A stretch of DNA of 64,000 nt from positions 3,100,001-3,164,000 of the forward strand of contig NZ_JAGKQQ010000001.1 in the NCBI RefSeq assembly GCF_017939745.1. The letters are read 5' to 3'. The notes below the pieces were generated by a model, which saw only the letters and a program-made list of their open reading frames with translations, was not told the DNA's origin and did no database searches. Positions 1-10,616 of the stretch are shown here, in pieces; the first letter of the stretch is position 1; the number at the start of each line of letters is the position of its first letter. The position numbers and the translations under genes were made by a program. This DNA comes from Gemmata palustris (lineage in GTDB: Bacteria; Planctomycetota; Planctomycetia; Gemmatales; Gemmataceae).

Positions 1-176
1 GCGGTCCGAAATGAGATTAGGGTGGGCTGAAGCGCCACTCTCGCGCGAACGCTTAACACTTTAACAGATTCGGGCCGGTAGATTGGCCGATCCGAAATTG
101 TTAGCGGATGATAGTAGCAGACCGTTGTGAACCCGAGGGCGCATTTGCGCTTCCGCTGTGGTGAAGACCCGCGCCC

Positions 177-1301
177 ATGAGTGAACTCGCTAACGATCCG
201 CCGCTGGTGACGCGCCCCGAACCGGCGCTCGCACTCGTGCCCCCGCGCCCGAAGCCGGGGTTCATCGAAGCGGTGCTGTGGTGCGTGATCTTCATCGCGA
301 CGCAGATGCTCGGCGCGATTGTGGCCGTGACGATCGCGTTCACGGCTTACGCGCTAACCGCGCCGGACCCGAAGACGTTTGTCGACGAACAGCTCGCCGG
401 GTTCGGGAAGTCGGTCGATCTGAAGGTCGAAGGAGACCGCCCGCCGATTCCCTTTGAATTCGGCCAATCGCTCGCGTGGGGGATGCTCGCGGCGCAGGTC
501 GTTTCTCTGGGGCTCATCCTGCTCGTACTTCCGCGTCGGATCGGCCCGGACTGGAAGCGGCAAATCGGTGTCCGCCGACCACACTGGCTCCACGTCGTGC
601 TCGTGCTGCTGCTCGTGCCGGGGTTCATTATCGCGTCGGACCTCATTCAGACGCTGTTTCTCACAATCACCGGCATGAAACCACCGCCGGCGCTGAAGGC
701 ACTCAACGGTGTGTTCGGTCAGTTCCCGTGGCCGCTCACGGTTCTGGCGGTCGCGCTCGGGCCGGGCGTGGTCGAAGAGTTCTGGTGCCGCGGGTTCCTG
801 GGGCGCGGGCTGTGCGCGCGAAACGGTGTCGTTGTGGGTGTACTGCTCACGTCCGCGCTGTTCTCGGCCATGCACCTCGACCCGGCGCAACTGGTCGTGA
901 TTGCCACAATGGGGATGTATCTCCACTTCGTTTACCTCGTGACCCGCTCCATTTGGGCACCGATCCTGCTCCACGCAATGAACAACGGCCTCGCGATTTT
1001 CCTCGCGCTCGCGGTCAAACTGGGTAACGAACAGGGCGACGTCGAAGTGCCTGCAATCGTTCACATTGCGGCTTTTGCGCTGATGGTATTCGGGAGCGTG
1101 GCACTGTGGACGAGTCGCGTGGTATCGGAGCCCATTTCGCTCCTTGAAGAGGACGGCGGGACGGAATCATCGGATATTTTCGTCCCCCCCACCGAAGTGA
1201 ACACGCGGTTCGGGTACGCGACTGTCAGCCCGGCGGCTCTGATGTTCACGCTCGTGTCGTTTAGCGTGCTGGTGTACCTCGGGTATTACTTTTCGCGCTA
1301 G
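177..1301 (+). CDS. CPBP family intramembrane metalloprotease
   Basis: A 374-residue polytopic membrane protein with about eight hydrophobic segments and the three motifs of the CPBP (CAAX protease and bacteriocin-processing, PF02517) family. Motif 1 is EEFWCR with E200, E201 and R205. Motif 2 is FSAMH with H233. Motif 3 is HAMNN with H266 and N269/N270. In this family these residues line a membrane-embedded active site. Substrates of bacterial members are mostly unknown, so the role here (processing of a membrane protein or peptide) is inference. The ATG at 177 lies before a soluble, proline-rich N-terminus of about 30 residues. An acidic loop near residues 325-340 precedes the last membrane segment. 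It stands alone, about 100 bp upstream of the sigma54 activator. Family assignment is firm; substrate is unknown. Confidence 0.9.
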   Translation: MSELANDPPLVTRPEPALALVPPRPKPGFIEAVLWCVIFIATQMLGAIVAVTIAFTAYALTAPDPKTFVDEQLAGFGKSVDLKVEGDRPPIPFEFGQSLAWGMLAAQVVSLGLILLVLPRRIGPDWKRQIGVRRPHWLHVVLVLLLVPGFIIASDLIQTLFLTITGMKPPPALKALNGVFGQFPWPLTVLAVALGPGVVEEFWCRGFLGRGLCARNGVVVGVLLTSALFSAMHLDPAQLVVIATMGMYLHFVYLVTRSIWAPILLHAMNNGLAIFLALAVKLGNEQGDVEVPAIVHIAAFALMVFGSVALWTSRVVSEPISLLEEDGGTESSDIFVPPTEVNTRFGYATVSPAALMFTLVSFSVLVYLGYYFSR

Positions 1302-1405
1302 AATCGCCCCTTTTGGCGCGCGTTGGGGCGGCAAGGTGCCGGTTCCAGCTTGCACCTTCTTGTCTTTGTCTTCTATGGTGAAGGAAGTCGCCTTTCCTCC
1401 AACCC

Positions 1406-3346
<1,941 letters not shown>

Positions 3347-3366
3347 CTCGCTTCGGGGGGCACAAA

Positions 3367-3801
3367 ATGACGAACCGCCGTGGCTGGGCGCTCCGGCTCG
3401 TGATTGTACTGTTGGTTCCCTGTGTTGCGACCGGCGCACTGGCGGCGGTGACCTACTGGCCCTACCTCACGCGAAGTGCCGTAGGCCCGCCGAAGTTCCC
3501 TCTCCCGGGCACGATCGAAGGGCCGGCGTATTCCGAAGCGGATGCCGCGAACTGGTACGAGTTCGACCGGTGCTTTGTTGGGCACACCGAAGCGAGTATC
3601 ACCGAGCACTTCGGCCCACCAACGGAACACTGGGCGGGGCACTACGGGATGCCGCCGTTGAGCGTTCAGCGCCTCTACCCGGAAGCGGTTACTCACATTT
3701 ATCAGCGCCCTTCGGGGCAAATGTATCTGTCCTATTGCCGCGAGAAGGAGCAGTGGGTGTGCTTTAGTGCCACCTGGTTGGCTCAAGGAGCTGTGTTCTA
3801 A
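3367..3801 (+). CDS. hypothetical membrane-anchored or secreted protein
   Basis: A 144-residue protein starting 20 bp after the activator gene, so possibly co-transcribed with it. The N-terminus has two arginines followed by a hydrophobic stretch (about residues 9-30), which reads as a signal peptide or anchor. The remainder is a small globular domain rich in aromatic residues (YWPYL, NWYEFDRC, GHYGMPPL) with three cysteines. I do not recognise the family. Its stop codon overlaps the stop codon of the convergent pseudouridine synthase gene. The frame is open far upstream, but that part is only the shadow of the preceding gene. Confidence 0.6.
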   Translation: MTNRRGWALRLVIVLLVPCVATGALAAVTYWPYLTRSAVGPPKFPLPGTIEGPAYSEADAANWYEFDRCFVGHTEASITEHFGPPTEHWAGHYGMPPLSVQRLYPEAVTHIYQRPSGQMYLSYCREKEQWVCFSATWLAQGAVF

Positions 3802-4781
3802 CCCGGCGAAGCATTTTTCGCCCTCAATCTCTCAACGAACTTCTGCAAGTCACTGGGGAGCGGCATCGACCAGTGCAGGTGCTCGCCGCTGGCCGGGTGC
3901 TCGAAGCCCAACTCCGTGGCGTGGAGCGCGAGGCGCGGGGCCTTGCTCTTGTCGTCGAACACTTCGCCGTTCGCCCTCTTCACGTACACCTTATCGCCGC
4001 ACACCGGGTGCCCGGCTTCCGACAGGTGAATACGGATCTGGTGCGTGCGGCCCGTCTCCAGTCGGCACGAGAGCAGCGTGTGGCCCGTGAGCCGTTCTTC
4101 CAGCGCGATGTGCGTAACGGCTTCTTTACCCACGCCCGGGAGCTTCGTGCTCCCGCGCCGGCCGTCCCCGCGGTCGTCCACCAGGCGCGAGCGGATCGTT
4201 TGGCCGCTCAACATCCCGGGCACGACGGTGAGGTACCGCCGGACGACGGTGTGCTTGCGGAACTGGAGCCCGAGTTCGCGCTCGGCGAGCACCGAGCGCG
4301 CGAACACGACCAGCCCGCTCGTTTCCTTGTCGAGCCGGTGAACGATCCGCAAGCCGTTCATGTCGCGCGGGTCGCGATTGAGTTGGTGGGCGACGGCCCA
4401 CTGCGTGAGGTCTTGGAGCGTGGGGTCGAGTTCGCGGCGCTGCTCGGACCACTCCAGCTCCGCGGGGTGCCGAACCGTGTTCACCCCCGAGGGCTTCTCA
4501 ACCACGACAACGTGTTCGTCGAGGTGCCGGACGACGAGCCGTTCCGGGTGCGCGGACCGCGGGAGCGGTTTGGGGTGCTCCAGGAGCACGACGACCTCGT
4601 CCTCCTTGACGCGGCGCGCCTCGTCCGAGCAGATCGCGTCGCCGACCTTGACGCGGCGCGCGGCGATGAGCTTGCGGACGTCGGTCCACGACGGTCCGCC
4701 GAGCCGCGATCGCAGCACCTTCGCGAGCGTGAACCCCGCTTCTTGGGGCGCAACGGTAAATGGGGGCAGTACGAACGACAT
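3798..4781 (-). CDS. RluA family pseudouridine synthase
   Basis: A 327-residue enzyme predicted to isomerise uridine to pseudouridine in rRNA or tRNA. An S4-like RNA-binding domain (about residues 15-70) precedes the catalytic domain. The RluA signature HRLDKETSG supplies the catalytic Asp at about D151, and RTHQIRIHL near the C-terminus is the second family motif. The ATG at 4781 is chosen because it forms a TAATG overlap with the stop codon of the upstream gene, the classic sign of translational coupling; longer upstream frames lack a plausible N-terminus. It is last in a four-gene operon (6089 to 3798). Whether the target is rRNA (RluC/RluD-like) or another site cannot be told from the sequence. 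Confidence 0.93.
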   Translation of the reverse strand: MSFVLPPFTVAPQEAGFTLAKVLRSRLGGPSWTDVRKLIAARRVKVGDAICSDEARRVKEDEVVVLLEHPKPLPRSAHPERLVVRHLDEHVVVVEKPSGVNTVRHPAELEWSEQRRELDPTLQDLTQWAVAHQLNRDPRDMNGLRIVHRLDKETSGLVVFARSVLAERELGLQFRKHTVVRRYLTVVPGMLSGQTIRSRLVDDRGDGRRGSTKLPGVGKEAVTHIALEERLTGHTLLSCRLETGRTHQIRIHLSEAGHPVCGDKVYVKRANGEVFDDKSKAPRLALHATELGFEHPASGEHLHWSMPLPSDLQKFVERLRAKNASPG

Positions 4782-5134
4782 TAGCCGGGCTTTCGGGCGA
4801 GAAAGAGGACGAGGTTCATGACCAAGTTGGCCGTGAACGTGATGCCGCAAATGCCGACCCCGAGCCAGAACTGCCACCGCTTCCGCTCGGTCTCCTCGCG
4901 CCACTTCTTTAGTTCCGCGACCTGCTCTTGGAGGGTCGCGATGTGTGCGAGGAGGGCGCGGATGTCGACGAGGGCCAGGAGCGATTCGGCGCGCGTGAGC
5001 CGCTCGCGGGCTTCCGCAAGTTCCGCGCGACCGAACGCATCGCGGAGCAGGTCAAGGTCTTTGGTTAAGACGGCGAGTTCGGTATTCAGCACGGCAATAA
5101 GGTCGTTCAACTCGGTAGGCGATTTTCCGGCCAC
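4781..5134 (-). CDS. hypothetical coiled-coil, single-pass membrane protein
   Basis: A 117-residue protein. Residues about 5-85 are a heptad-rich, Leu/Glu/Arg-rich coiled coil, followed by KKWREETERKR and a single C-terminal membrane helix (about residues 88-113) ending in a short basic tail. The layout is that of a tail-anchored protein with a cytosolic coiled coil. It lies in the rluA-like operon, its stop codon overlapping the next start as TAATG and its own start 32 bp after the upstream stop. I recognise no family or function. Confidence 0.75.
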   Translation of the reverse strand: MAGKSPTELNDLIAVLNTELAVLTKDLDLLRDAFGRAELAEARERLTRAESLLALVDIRALLAHIATLQEQVAELKKWREETERKRWQFWLGVGICGITFTANLVMNLVLFLARKPG

Positions 5135-5166
5135 GGAAGAACTCCGGCGAAGTTAGTGGGAACCGC

Positions 5167-5571
5167 TTACTGGGCGTTGAGGACGTTGGTGTACGCTTCC
5201 GCGAGTGCATCGAAATCGATGGCGCGCACCAGTTCGTTAATTCGCGCCCGGTTCTTTTTGGAGCGCTCCCCCAACAGGTCGCTAAACACGTTGAGCGTGA
5301 GCACGTCGCGCCGGTACGGGTCGCCCGCGAGGTGCTGCGCGGAAATCGCGCGCGCGGCCGCCGGACCCGCAGAGTCGGTCGCGTCCGAAATCGTGAGCAC
5401 GATCCGCGCTTCGTCACCGGGGGAAACGGACCAGCGGATGAGAGCGGGAACTGCGACGCCACCGAGGTGGTGCCGCAGGTAATCGGTGGCCTGAGCCACG
5501 GCGTCCAACAACTCCGGCTGTTCGCGGATGCGGTCGTCGATCTCGACCCGCGGTTCTACGCTCGCGACCAT
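5167..5571 (-). CDS. hypothetical protein
   Basis: A 134-residue soluble, acidic protein with no signal peptide or membrane segment. It reads as an alpha/beta fold: a helical N-terminus, a strand-rich centre (RIVLTISDATDSAGP) and a helical C-terminus. It is the second gene of the four-gene operon, 26 bp after the zinc-ribbon gene and 32 bp before the coiled-coil gene. I do not recognise the family. Confidence 0.65.
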   Translation of the reverse strand: MVASVEPRVEIDDRIREQPELLDAVAQATDYLRHHLGGVAVPALIRWSVSPGDEARIVLTISDATDSAGPAAARAISAQHLAGDPYRRDVLTLNVFSDLLGERSKKNRARINELVRAIDFDALAEAYTNVLNAQ

Positions 5572-5597
5572 AAATACCCTCCCGGCCCGTTACCGGG

Positions 5598-6089
5598 CTA
5601 GTTGTCGTCTTCTTCATTCTCGTCTTCGGGAACCCCGAAATCCATCTCGGACCAGTCTTCGTCCGGGTCGGGGATGTCCATGAAGCCGGTGCAGTGGGGG
5701 CAGTTCTCCGTCGTGCCCATCTTCTGGGCCGGCCACTCGGACGACTTGCCGCAATCCTCGCACACGGCCGTGACCGTCCCGGTGCGGCTCGCGCGCTTCT
5801 CGCGCACTGCGTTCAGTGCGGTCATCGTTTGGGCCGCGGAGAGCAACTCTAGTGCGGCCTGCACCTTCGCCGGGTCGGTGACCACAACCGGGAGTTCGTC
5901 GGCCGGGGCCTCGTCGCTCATCCCGGTGAGTGCGGAGGCCGGTTGCGGCGGGGGCTGCTCGATCTCGGCCGCGATGTCATTGGCCGCGAGCAACCGGATC
6001 ACCGCTTCGGCGACGTGCGCGCTCTCGGCGACGAACACCTTGCGCGATTCGGGTTCGGGAGAGGTTTCTGCCATCGTGCGTGACTCCAA
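5598..6089 (-). CDS. DUF2007-like protein with C-terminal zinc ribbon
   Basis: A 163-residue protein, first gene of the operon that ends in the pseudouridine synthase. The N-terminal half resembles DUF2007 (PF09413, putative signal-transducing protein): KVFVAESAHVAEAVIRLL, then VVVTDPAKVQAALELL. The C-terminal half holds a zinc ribbon, CEDCGKSSEWPAQKMG followed by CPHC. The last 25 residues are strongly acidic. A second start (ATG at 6074, giving MAETSP) is equally likely. Function is unknown; DUF2007 proteins are thought to be regulatory. The family call is moderately sure, the zinc ribbon is directly visible. Confidence 0.72.
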   Translation of the reverse strand: MESRTMAETSPEPESRKVFVAESAHVAEAVIRLLAANDIAAEIEQPPPQPASALTGMSDEAPADELPVVVTDPAKVQAALELLSAAQTMTALNAVREKRASRTGTVTAVCEDCGKSSEWPAQKMGTTENCPHCTGFMDIPDPDEDWSEMDFGVPEDENEEDDN

Positions 6090-6230
6090 CGGTTACTGCG
6101 CCTTCGATTCGGGAACGGGCGCGGCTGTGTGCGCATCGCGCCGCCGCCGCCGACCACCGGCACAACAGTCAGCATATCGACGGTCGCACGACTCGCATAC
6201 GACCACCGGCGCGGGCGCCGCCCGGGGCGT

Positions 6231-6305
6231 GGAGGATTGGGCAAAGGTCCGGGACGATCGGGTTACCGGTCCCTCGAAGATTCGGTCTACAATCCCTCCA
6301 CCGAG
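6231..6305 (+). promoter_or_regulatory. putative AraC-regulated operator/promoter, shared with 10420-10495
   Basis: This block upstream of the cupin gene aligns almost without gaps with 10420-10495, upstream of the AraC-family gene. Shared words include CGGGTTACCGG (6259-6269 and 10449-10459). Two non-coding blocks this alike, one next to the regulator and one in front of a likely target, suggest a common binding site. No base-resolved operator can be assigned. Confidence 0.5.
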
Positions 6306-6372
6306 CGCAGAGTTCAGGCGCATCGGGTAGAAGCCCTGTGCGTTCTGCGTCTGAAGCAAAGGAGTTCGGGAA

Positions 6373-7058
<686 letters not shown>

Positions 7059-7065
7059 AAGCTAG

Positions 7066-7761
7066 AACCAGCACGCCGGTGTTCTCGCTCGTCGCCGCGT
7101 GCCCGAAGTCATTCCTTGTCGAGTATCAACTCTACGACCCACCACCCGCGGACGCGCCCGAGCGCGGGTAACAATTGCTAACATTTCGGGGTCGGGCGCC
7201 CGGATCGCGATTTCGCCGGGGAAAAATGACACGCGACACTCACAACGGCTAACATTCGCGCTGCGCCGCGCCCGTTGCCGTGTCGAAATTGGTGGGTTGA
7301 AGCCACGCCGTTCGACCACGTTGAACAGGACATTTTCCCATACCACATTATACGCGCAGGTGAGTTACGATATCAACTTTATTAGTGAAAATAAGAACAC
7401 AATCCGCAGTGGTGCGGCCCTACTTCTGTTCGCTACTGCTTGCCGAGCACCGGGTCCGCGACCCACAGTTGGGAACGGCATAATTGTGCGCTGGAGCTTG
7501 CGGCCGTTCAGGTTCCGCGCGGTGTTCACGGGCTTCTTCGTGAACAGATCGAGACCCGTGTAGTACATGCACGTCGCGATGTCGAAGAGGGCGGAGTGCA
7601 TATGGCCGGCTATGTGCGGTTGCGAACCGACAACTTCTGCACCGGGTTGGCCTGCAGGTACCAGAATAATTTGAAACCGGCCAGTCATACAGAGCAAAGG
7701 AAACCGCGATATTACCGCCTAGATTTGGTGAGGATTTCTTGTGGTAGCTCTTTTTCTGTCG
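7066..7761. other. gene-free stretch with a ygiQ 3' relic
   Basis: About 700 bp without a supportable gene. From 7066 to 7484 I see nothing recognisable; base composition is somewhat less G+C-rich than the neighbours. A relic of the ygiQ 3' region sits at 7485-7587 (separate entry). From 7588 to 7761 I again see nothing. The stretch follows the broken reductase gene and looks like a graveyard of rearranged fragments. Confidence 0.6.
7485..7587 (-). pseudogene. ygiQ 3' fragment, copy A
   Basis: On the minus strand this 103-bp piece encodes FDIATCMYYTGLDLFTKKPV and NTARNLNGRKLQRT, matching residues from about 555 of the intact YgiQ protein encoded at 16545-18623. Homology starts at the same codons as in copies B and C, at a GCGATGTCGAAG word on the plus strand (GCGATATCGAAG in the intact gene), and breaks off at about 7485, so this copy has also lost the rest of the 3' end. 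It is the shortest and most worn of the three partial copies. Confidence 0.85.
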
Positions 7762-8847
7762 TCACGGCCGGAACTTCTCGAACGTCTTGCCGTTGAACTT
7801 GTACGCCCCTCCGTTGTGCGTCCCGAGCCATAAATCGCCCCGATTGTCTTTGTAAATAGCGAACACCTCAATAGTGGTATTGCCTTCCTTGATAGGGTAC
7901 CCGACCTTCTGTTTTCCGTCGTATTTGAATACGCCAGCACTTAACGCCGCGGTCCAGAGCGTGCCGTTGTCGTCTTCGATGATCGACGTGCCTTCAACGA
8001 TGGTGCCTTCCGCCCGTGCTTGCAACTTGCCAAAGTCGTTCACCGCCTTGAGGCCATCGAGCGGCCTATTGCCACTATAGGTGAACCAGTAGTTTCCTTT
8101 CTTGTTTTCGAGGATGGACCGAACCGGTGCCTCCGTCAGGGTCTTGTCGGTGAGCCAGTCGAATGACTTGCCGTCGTACCGGCACACGCCGACGCAGGTG
8201 CTGCCGAACCAGAGGTTGCCCTTGCTGTCTTTCAAAATGCAGTACACGTCATACGGGCTGTAGATCGCGTTCGGGAACTTCGAGCGCGGCATTCGCTCCA
8301 AGTGCTCGTCGCCGAGTTTAGTTTTGGGGAATTCCAAGCGGTGGAGCGACTTGCCGGTGTACCGAAAGACCACGCCGGCATCCGGAGGCCCCACGAACCA
8401 CAGGTCGCCCGGCTGGAGTTTCCATTCCGTTGCATCGGCCCTCTCCGATGCGACCAGGGTGGTGAACGACTTGCCGTCGAACCGACTGATGCCCTCGTAG
8501 GTGGTGAAGTAGACGGCCCCCGCCGTATCCTCCTGAATCCCACGGATGCGGTCGCTGACCAGTCCGTCCTTCGTGGTGAAGTTAACCAGGGTCTTCCCGT
8601 TGTAGCGATACACCCCCCGGTCGTTGCTCCCGAACCAGTAGTCACCGTTCTTGGACTGGAACACGTACATCACGCTCTTGCCCGTCTCCGAAACGATCTC
8701 GCCTTTGGCAGTAGGTGCCTTCTTGTCATTGCTGCTGGTCTTCTGTTCCGGCTTTGCGGGATTGTCCCACCCTGCGGCGCTGACGGAGAACGCGGCGAGG
8801 AGGGACAGAGCCGTCAAAGCGCGAAGACCGCGGGTGAGCAGTGCCAC
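7762..8847 (-). CDS. secreted two-component-regulator-type beta-propeller protein
   Basis: A 361-residue protein with a signal peptide (about residues 1-25, ending VSAAG), then a low-complexity Lys/Ser/Thr linker. The rest is a series of propeller blades of the ligand-binding sensor type seen in hybrid two-component regulators: NGDYWFGSNDRGVYRYNGKT, TKDGLVSDRIRGIQED, GNLWFGSTCVGVCRYDGKS, GDLWLGTHNGGAYKFNGKT. There are about six to seven blades and no kinase domain follows, so it is a stand-alone exported propeller. It lies between two ygiQ fragments (copies A and B) as one piece of cargo. The ligand is unknown. Confidence 0.85.
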   Translation of the reverse strand: MALLTRGLRALTALSLLAAFSVSAAGWDNPAKPEQKTSSNDKKAPTAKGEIVSETGKSVMYVFQSKNGDYWFGSNDRGVYRYNGKTLVNFTTKDGLVSDRIRGIQEDTAGAVYFTTYEGISRFDGKSFTTLVASERADATEWKLQPGDLWFVGPPDAGVVFRYTGKSLHRLEFPKTKLGDEHLERMPRSKFPNAIYSPYDVYCILKDSKGNLWFGSTCVGVCRYDGKSFDWLTDKTLTEAPVRSILENKKGNYWFTYSGNRPLDGLKAVNDFGKLQARAEGTIVEGTSIIEDDNGTLWTAALSAGVFKYDGKQKVGYPIKEGNTTIEVFAIYKDNRGDLWLGTHNGGAYKFNGKTFEKFRP

Positions 8848-9036
8848 GTTCTACTCCTCGATCGACTTCTTGGGTAACGCTACGCTTTGTGGCACGTTTG
8901 CTGGGTAGCCTCTTGTACGCAAGAATTGCCGGGGTGGTTCGAGTCCGCTCACTGAGTCCGCCCTCCCCCCGTCTTTCTGACGGGCAGAACCGTCCGCTAC
9001 AACTGTGGTTGTGAGCCCGCTCTATTTCGCCCTCAC

Positions 9037-9403
9037 TTACCGCTGTTTCTGCGACTTGCGCCCCAGCCGGTAGCCCTTGTTCTTGGCCAGCGGCGGGGTG
9101 GTGCGTTCGCCGGCGGGTTCGCCGTTGGCGGTGTGAGCGACGGAGTGGTCGTGGTCGTTGCGCGCGGCCTGCTTGCGGCGCGCTTCGATGGCCTCTTTGG
9201 GCGGTTGCGCCGGGATCAGGCCGTTGCAGCCTCCGATCAGGTCGGCACGACCCGCCTTGATGAGCGCCTCGCGCACCTCGAAATAGTGCTCGGGCTTGAA
9301 GAACTGCATCAGCACGCGGGAGCTTGCGGTCGTTCAAGTTCCGCGCGGTGTTCGCGGGCTTCTTCGTGAACGGGCCGAACCCCGTGTACTTGCACGTCGC
9401 GAT
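9037..9403 (-). pseudogene. ygiQ 3' fragment, copy B
   Basis: On the minus strand this encodes the C-terminal part of YgiQ from about residue 557 to a natural stop (TAA at 9039-9037): ATCKYTGFGPFTKKPANTAR, then RKL, a 2-nt deletion near 9315, then MQFFKPEHYFEVREALIKAG and the tail ending GRKSQKQR. The deletion and loss of the N-terminal 550 residues make it a pseudogene. Its tail (RKSQK) matches copy C, not the intact gene, whose tail is RNSASRKNRGPGKPPPK. Homology stops inside GTCGCGAT, within a few bases of the breakpoints in copies A and C. Confidence 0.88.
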
Positions 9404-9435
9404 GCGGGGAGGGGCTTTGCTATTTCTCAGCCGGA

Positions 9436-10371
9436 CTAACCCGGTGTCTGGACGACGACTTTGAGTGCGGCCACATCCCGACGCGGCGGTGTCCCGAACA
9501 GCCGCCGGTACTCGCGGCTGAACTGCGACGGGCTCTCGTACCCGACCCGAAGTGCCGCCGTTGCTGCGTCCAGTCCCTCGCCGAGCATCAGCCGCCGCGC
9601 CTCCTGGAGACGTAGTTGCTTTTGGTACTGCAGTGGGCTCAAGCCCGTCACCGCTTTGAAGTGCTGGTGGAACCCCGACAGACTCATCTGGGCTTGCCGG
9701 GCCAGCGCCTCACCGGGGAGCGGGTCCGCGAAATGGTCCCGGAGCCACCGGATCGCGCGGGCGATCTGGTGGGCCGGTGCCCCGGCCGTGGCGATCTGTC
9801 TCAGCCGCGCCCCTTGCGGGCCGATGAGCACCCGGAAGGTGATCTCCCGGAGCACGAGCGGGGTCAGCGGCTCAAGAGTTTGCGGCGAATCGAGGAGGGC
9901 CACGAGCCGGCCGACCGCGTCCAAAAGCTGCGGTTCGACCGGACTCACGTCGGCCCCGCGTGCGGGCGGGCCGGGGGGCAAGGCGTCCGGGAAGTCGGCC
10001 AGCAGTTCGCCGACCACCGACGGGTCGAAGGAGAGGCGGACCGCCAGACACGGCCGGGCGGGGGTCGCTTCGACCACTCGGGCGGAGATCGGGAGGTCGA
10101 CCGACACGAGCAGCGAGTGGGCGGGGTCGTACCGGTACACTTCGCCCGCGAGGAACACTTCTTTCGCGCCCTGCGCGACGATGCACAGGGACGGATCGAC
10201 CACGAGGGCGTTGGGGGCGCTCGGCTCCGGGAGCCGGGCAATAATCAACCCGGGCACCGCCGTGCGGCACACGCCGTCCGTCGGTGCGTGCCGCTCGATC
10301 GCGGCCACCAGTCTGGCCAACTCGTCCGTTGCCACGCCCGTCCTCCCGGCCGATCGACCTCGTTCACCCAC
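9436..10371 (-). CDS. AraC family transcriptional regulator
   Basis: A 311-residue regulator with an N-terminal AraC_N cupin-like domain (PF06719 type; EVFLAGEVYRYDPAHSLLVS) at about residues 30-190. A C-terminal double helix-turn-helix (about 205-305) contains EALARQAQMSLSGFHQHFKA and RVGYESPSQFSREYRRLFG. Relatives often sit divergently from aldo/keto reductase or cupin genes that they activate. Here the divergent neighbour is a PQQ-like propeller gene, but the DNA upstream of the regulator matches that upstream of the cupin gene at 6373, so the cupin plus reductase unit is the probable original target. The stop lies 33 bp from ygiQ copy B. Confidence 0.93.
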   Translation of the reverse strand: MGERGRSAGRTGVATDELARLVAAIERHAPTDGVCRTAVPGLIIARLPEPSAPNALVVDPSLCIVAQGAKEVFLAGEVYRYDPAHSLLVSVDLPISARVVEATPARPCLAVRLSFDPSVVGELLADFPDALPPGPPARGADVSPVEPQLLDAVGRLVALLDSPQTLEPLTPLVLREITFRVLIGPQGARLRQIATAGAPAHQIARAIRWLRDHFADPLPGEALARQAQMSLSGFHQHFKAVTGLSPLQYQKQLRLQEARRLMLGEGLDAATAALRVGYESPSQFSREYRRLFGTPPRRDVAALKVVVQTPG

Positions 10372-10419
10372 AGTCTACCCGCAGCGGTCATTCACATTCA
10401 CAGACATCTCCAACGCTTT

Positions 10420-10495
10420 TGGAAGATTAGGCAAGAACTCTAGACGAACGGGTTACCGGCTCCTTGGAGACTCGGGTTACCATTCCCTTCGCCGG
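10420..10495 (+). promoter_or_regulatory. putative AraC-regulated operator/promoter, shared with 6231-6305
   Basis: The region divergently upstream of the AraC-family gene holds a block matching 6231-6305 base for base over most of its length (for example CGGGTTACCGG at 10449-10459). It is oriented as if to drive a plus-strand gene, which today is the PQQ-like gene starting at 10617. Probably a duplicated or split ancestral regulator-target intergenic region. Confidence 0.5.
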
Positions 10496-10616
10496 TCGGG
10501 GCAACGTCCCGGAGACCCCTCGTACATCCCATCCTTGAGAGCGGTCGATTTCCGCGTCCCGATGCGTCGCAGGGGCCGGGCGAGCTTTTCAGACGATCAC
10601 TCGGAGTAACTCATTT

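Noticed and set aside
9037-9337. Copy B of the ygiQ 3' end as an independent small gene
   Set aside because: It lacks the radical-SAM part, carries a 2-nt deletion relative to the other copies and has no start signal; treated as a pseudogene fragment.
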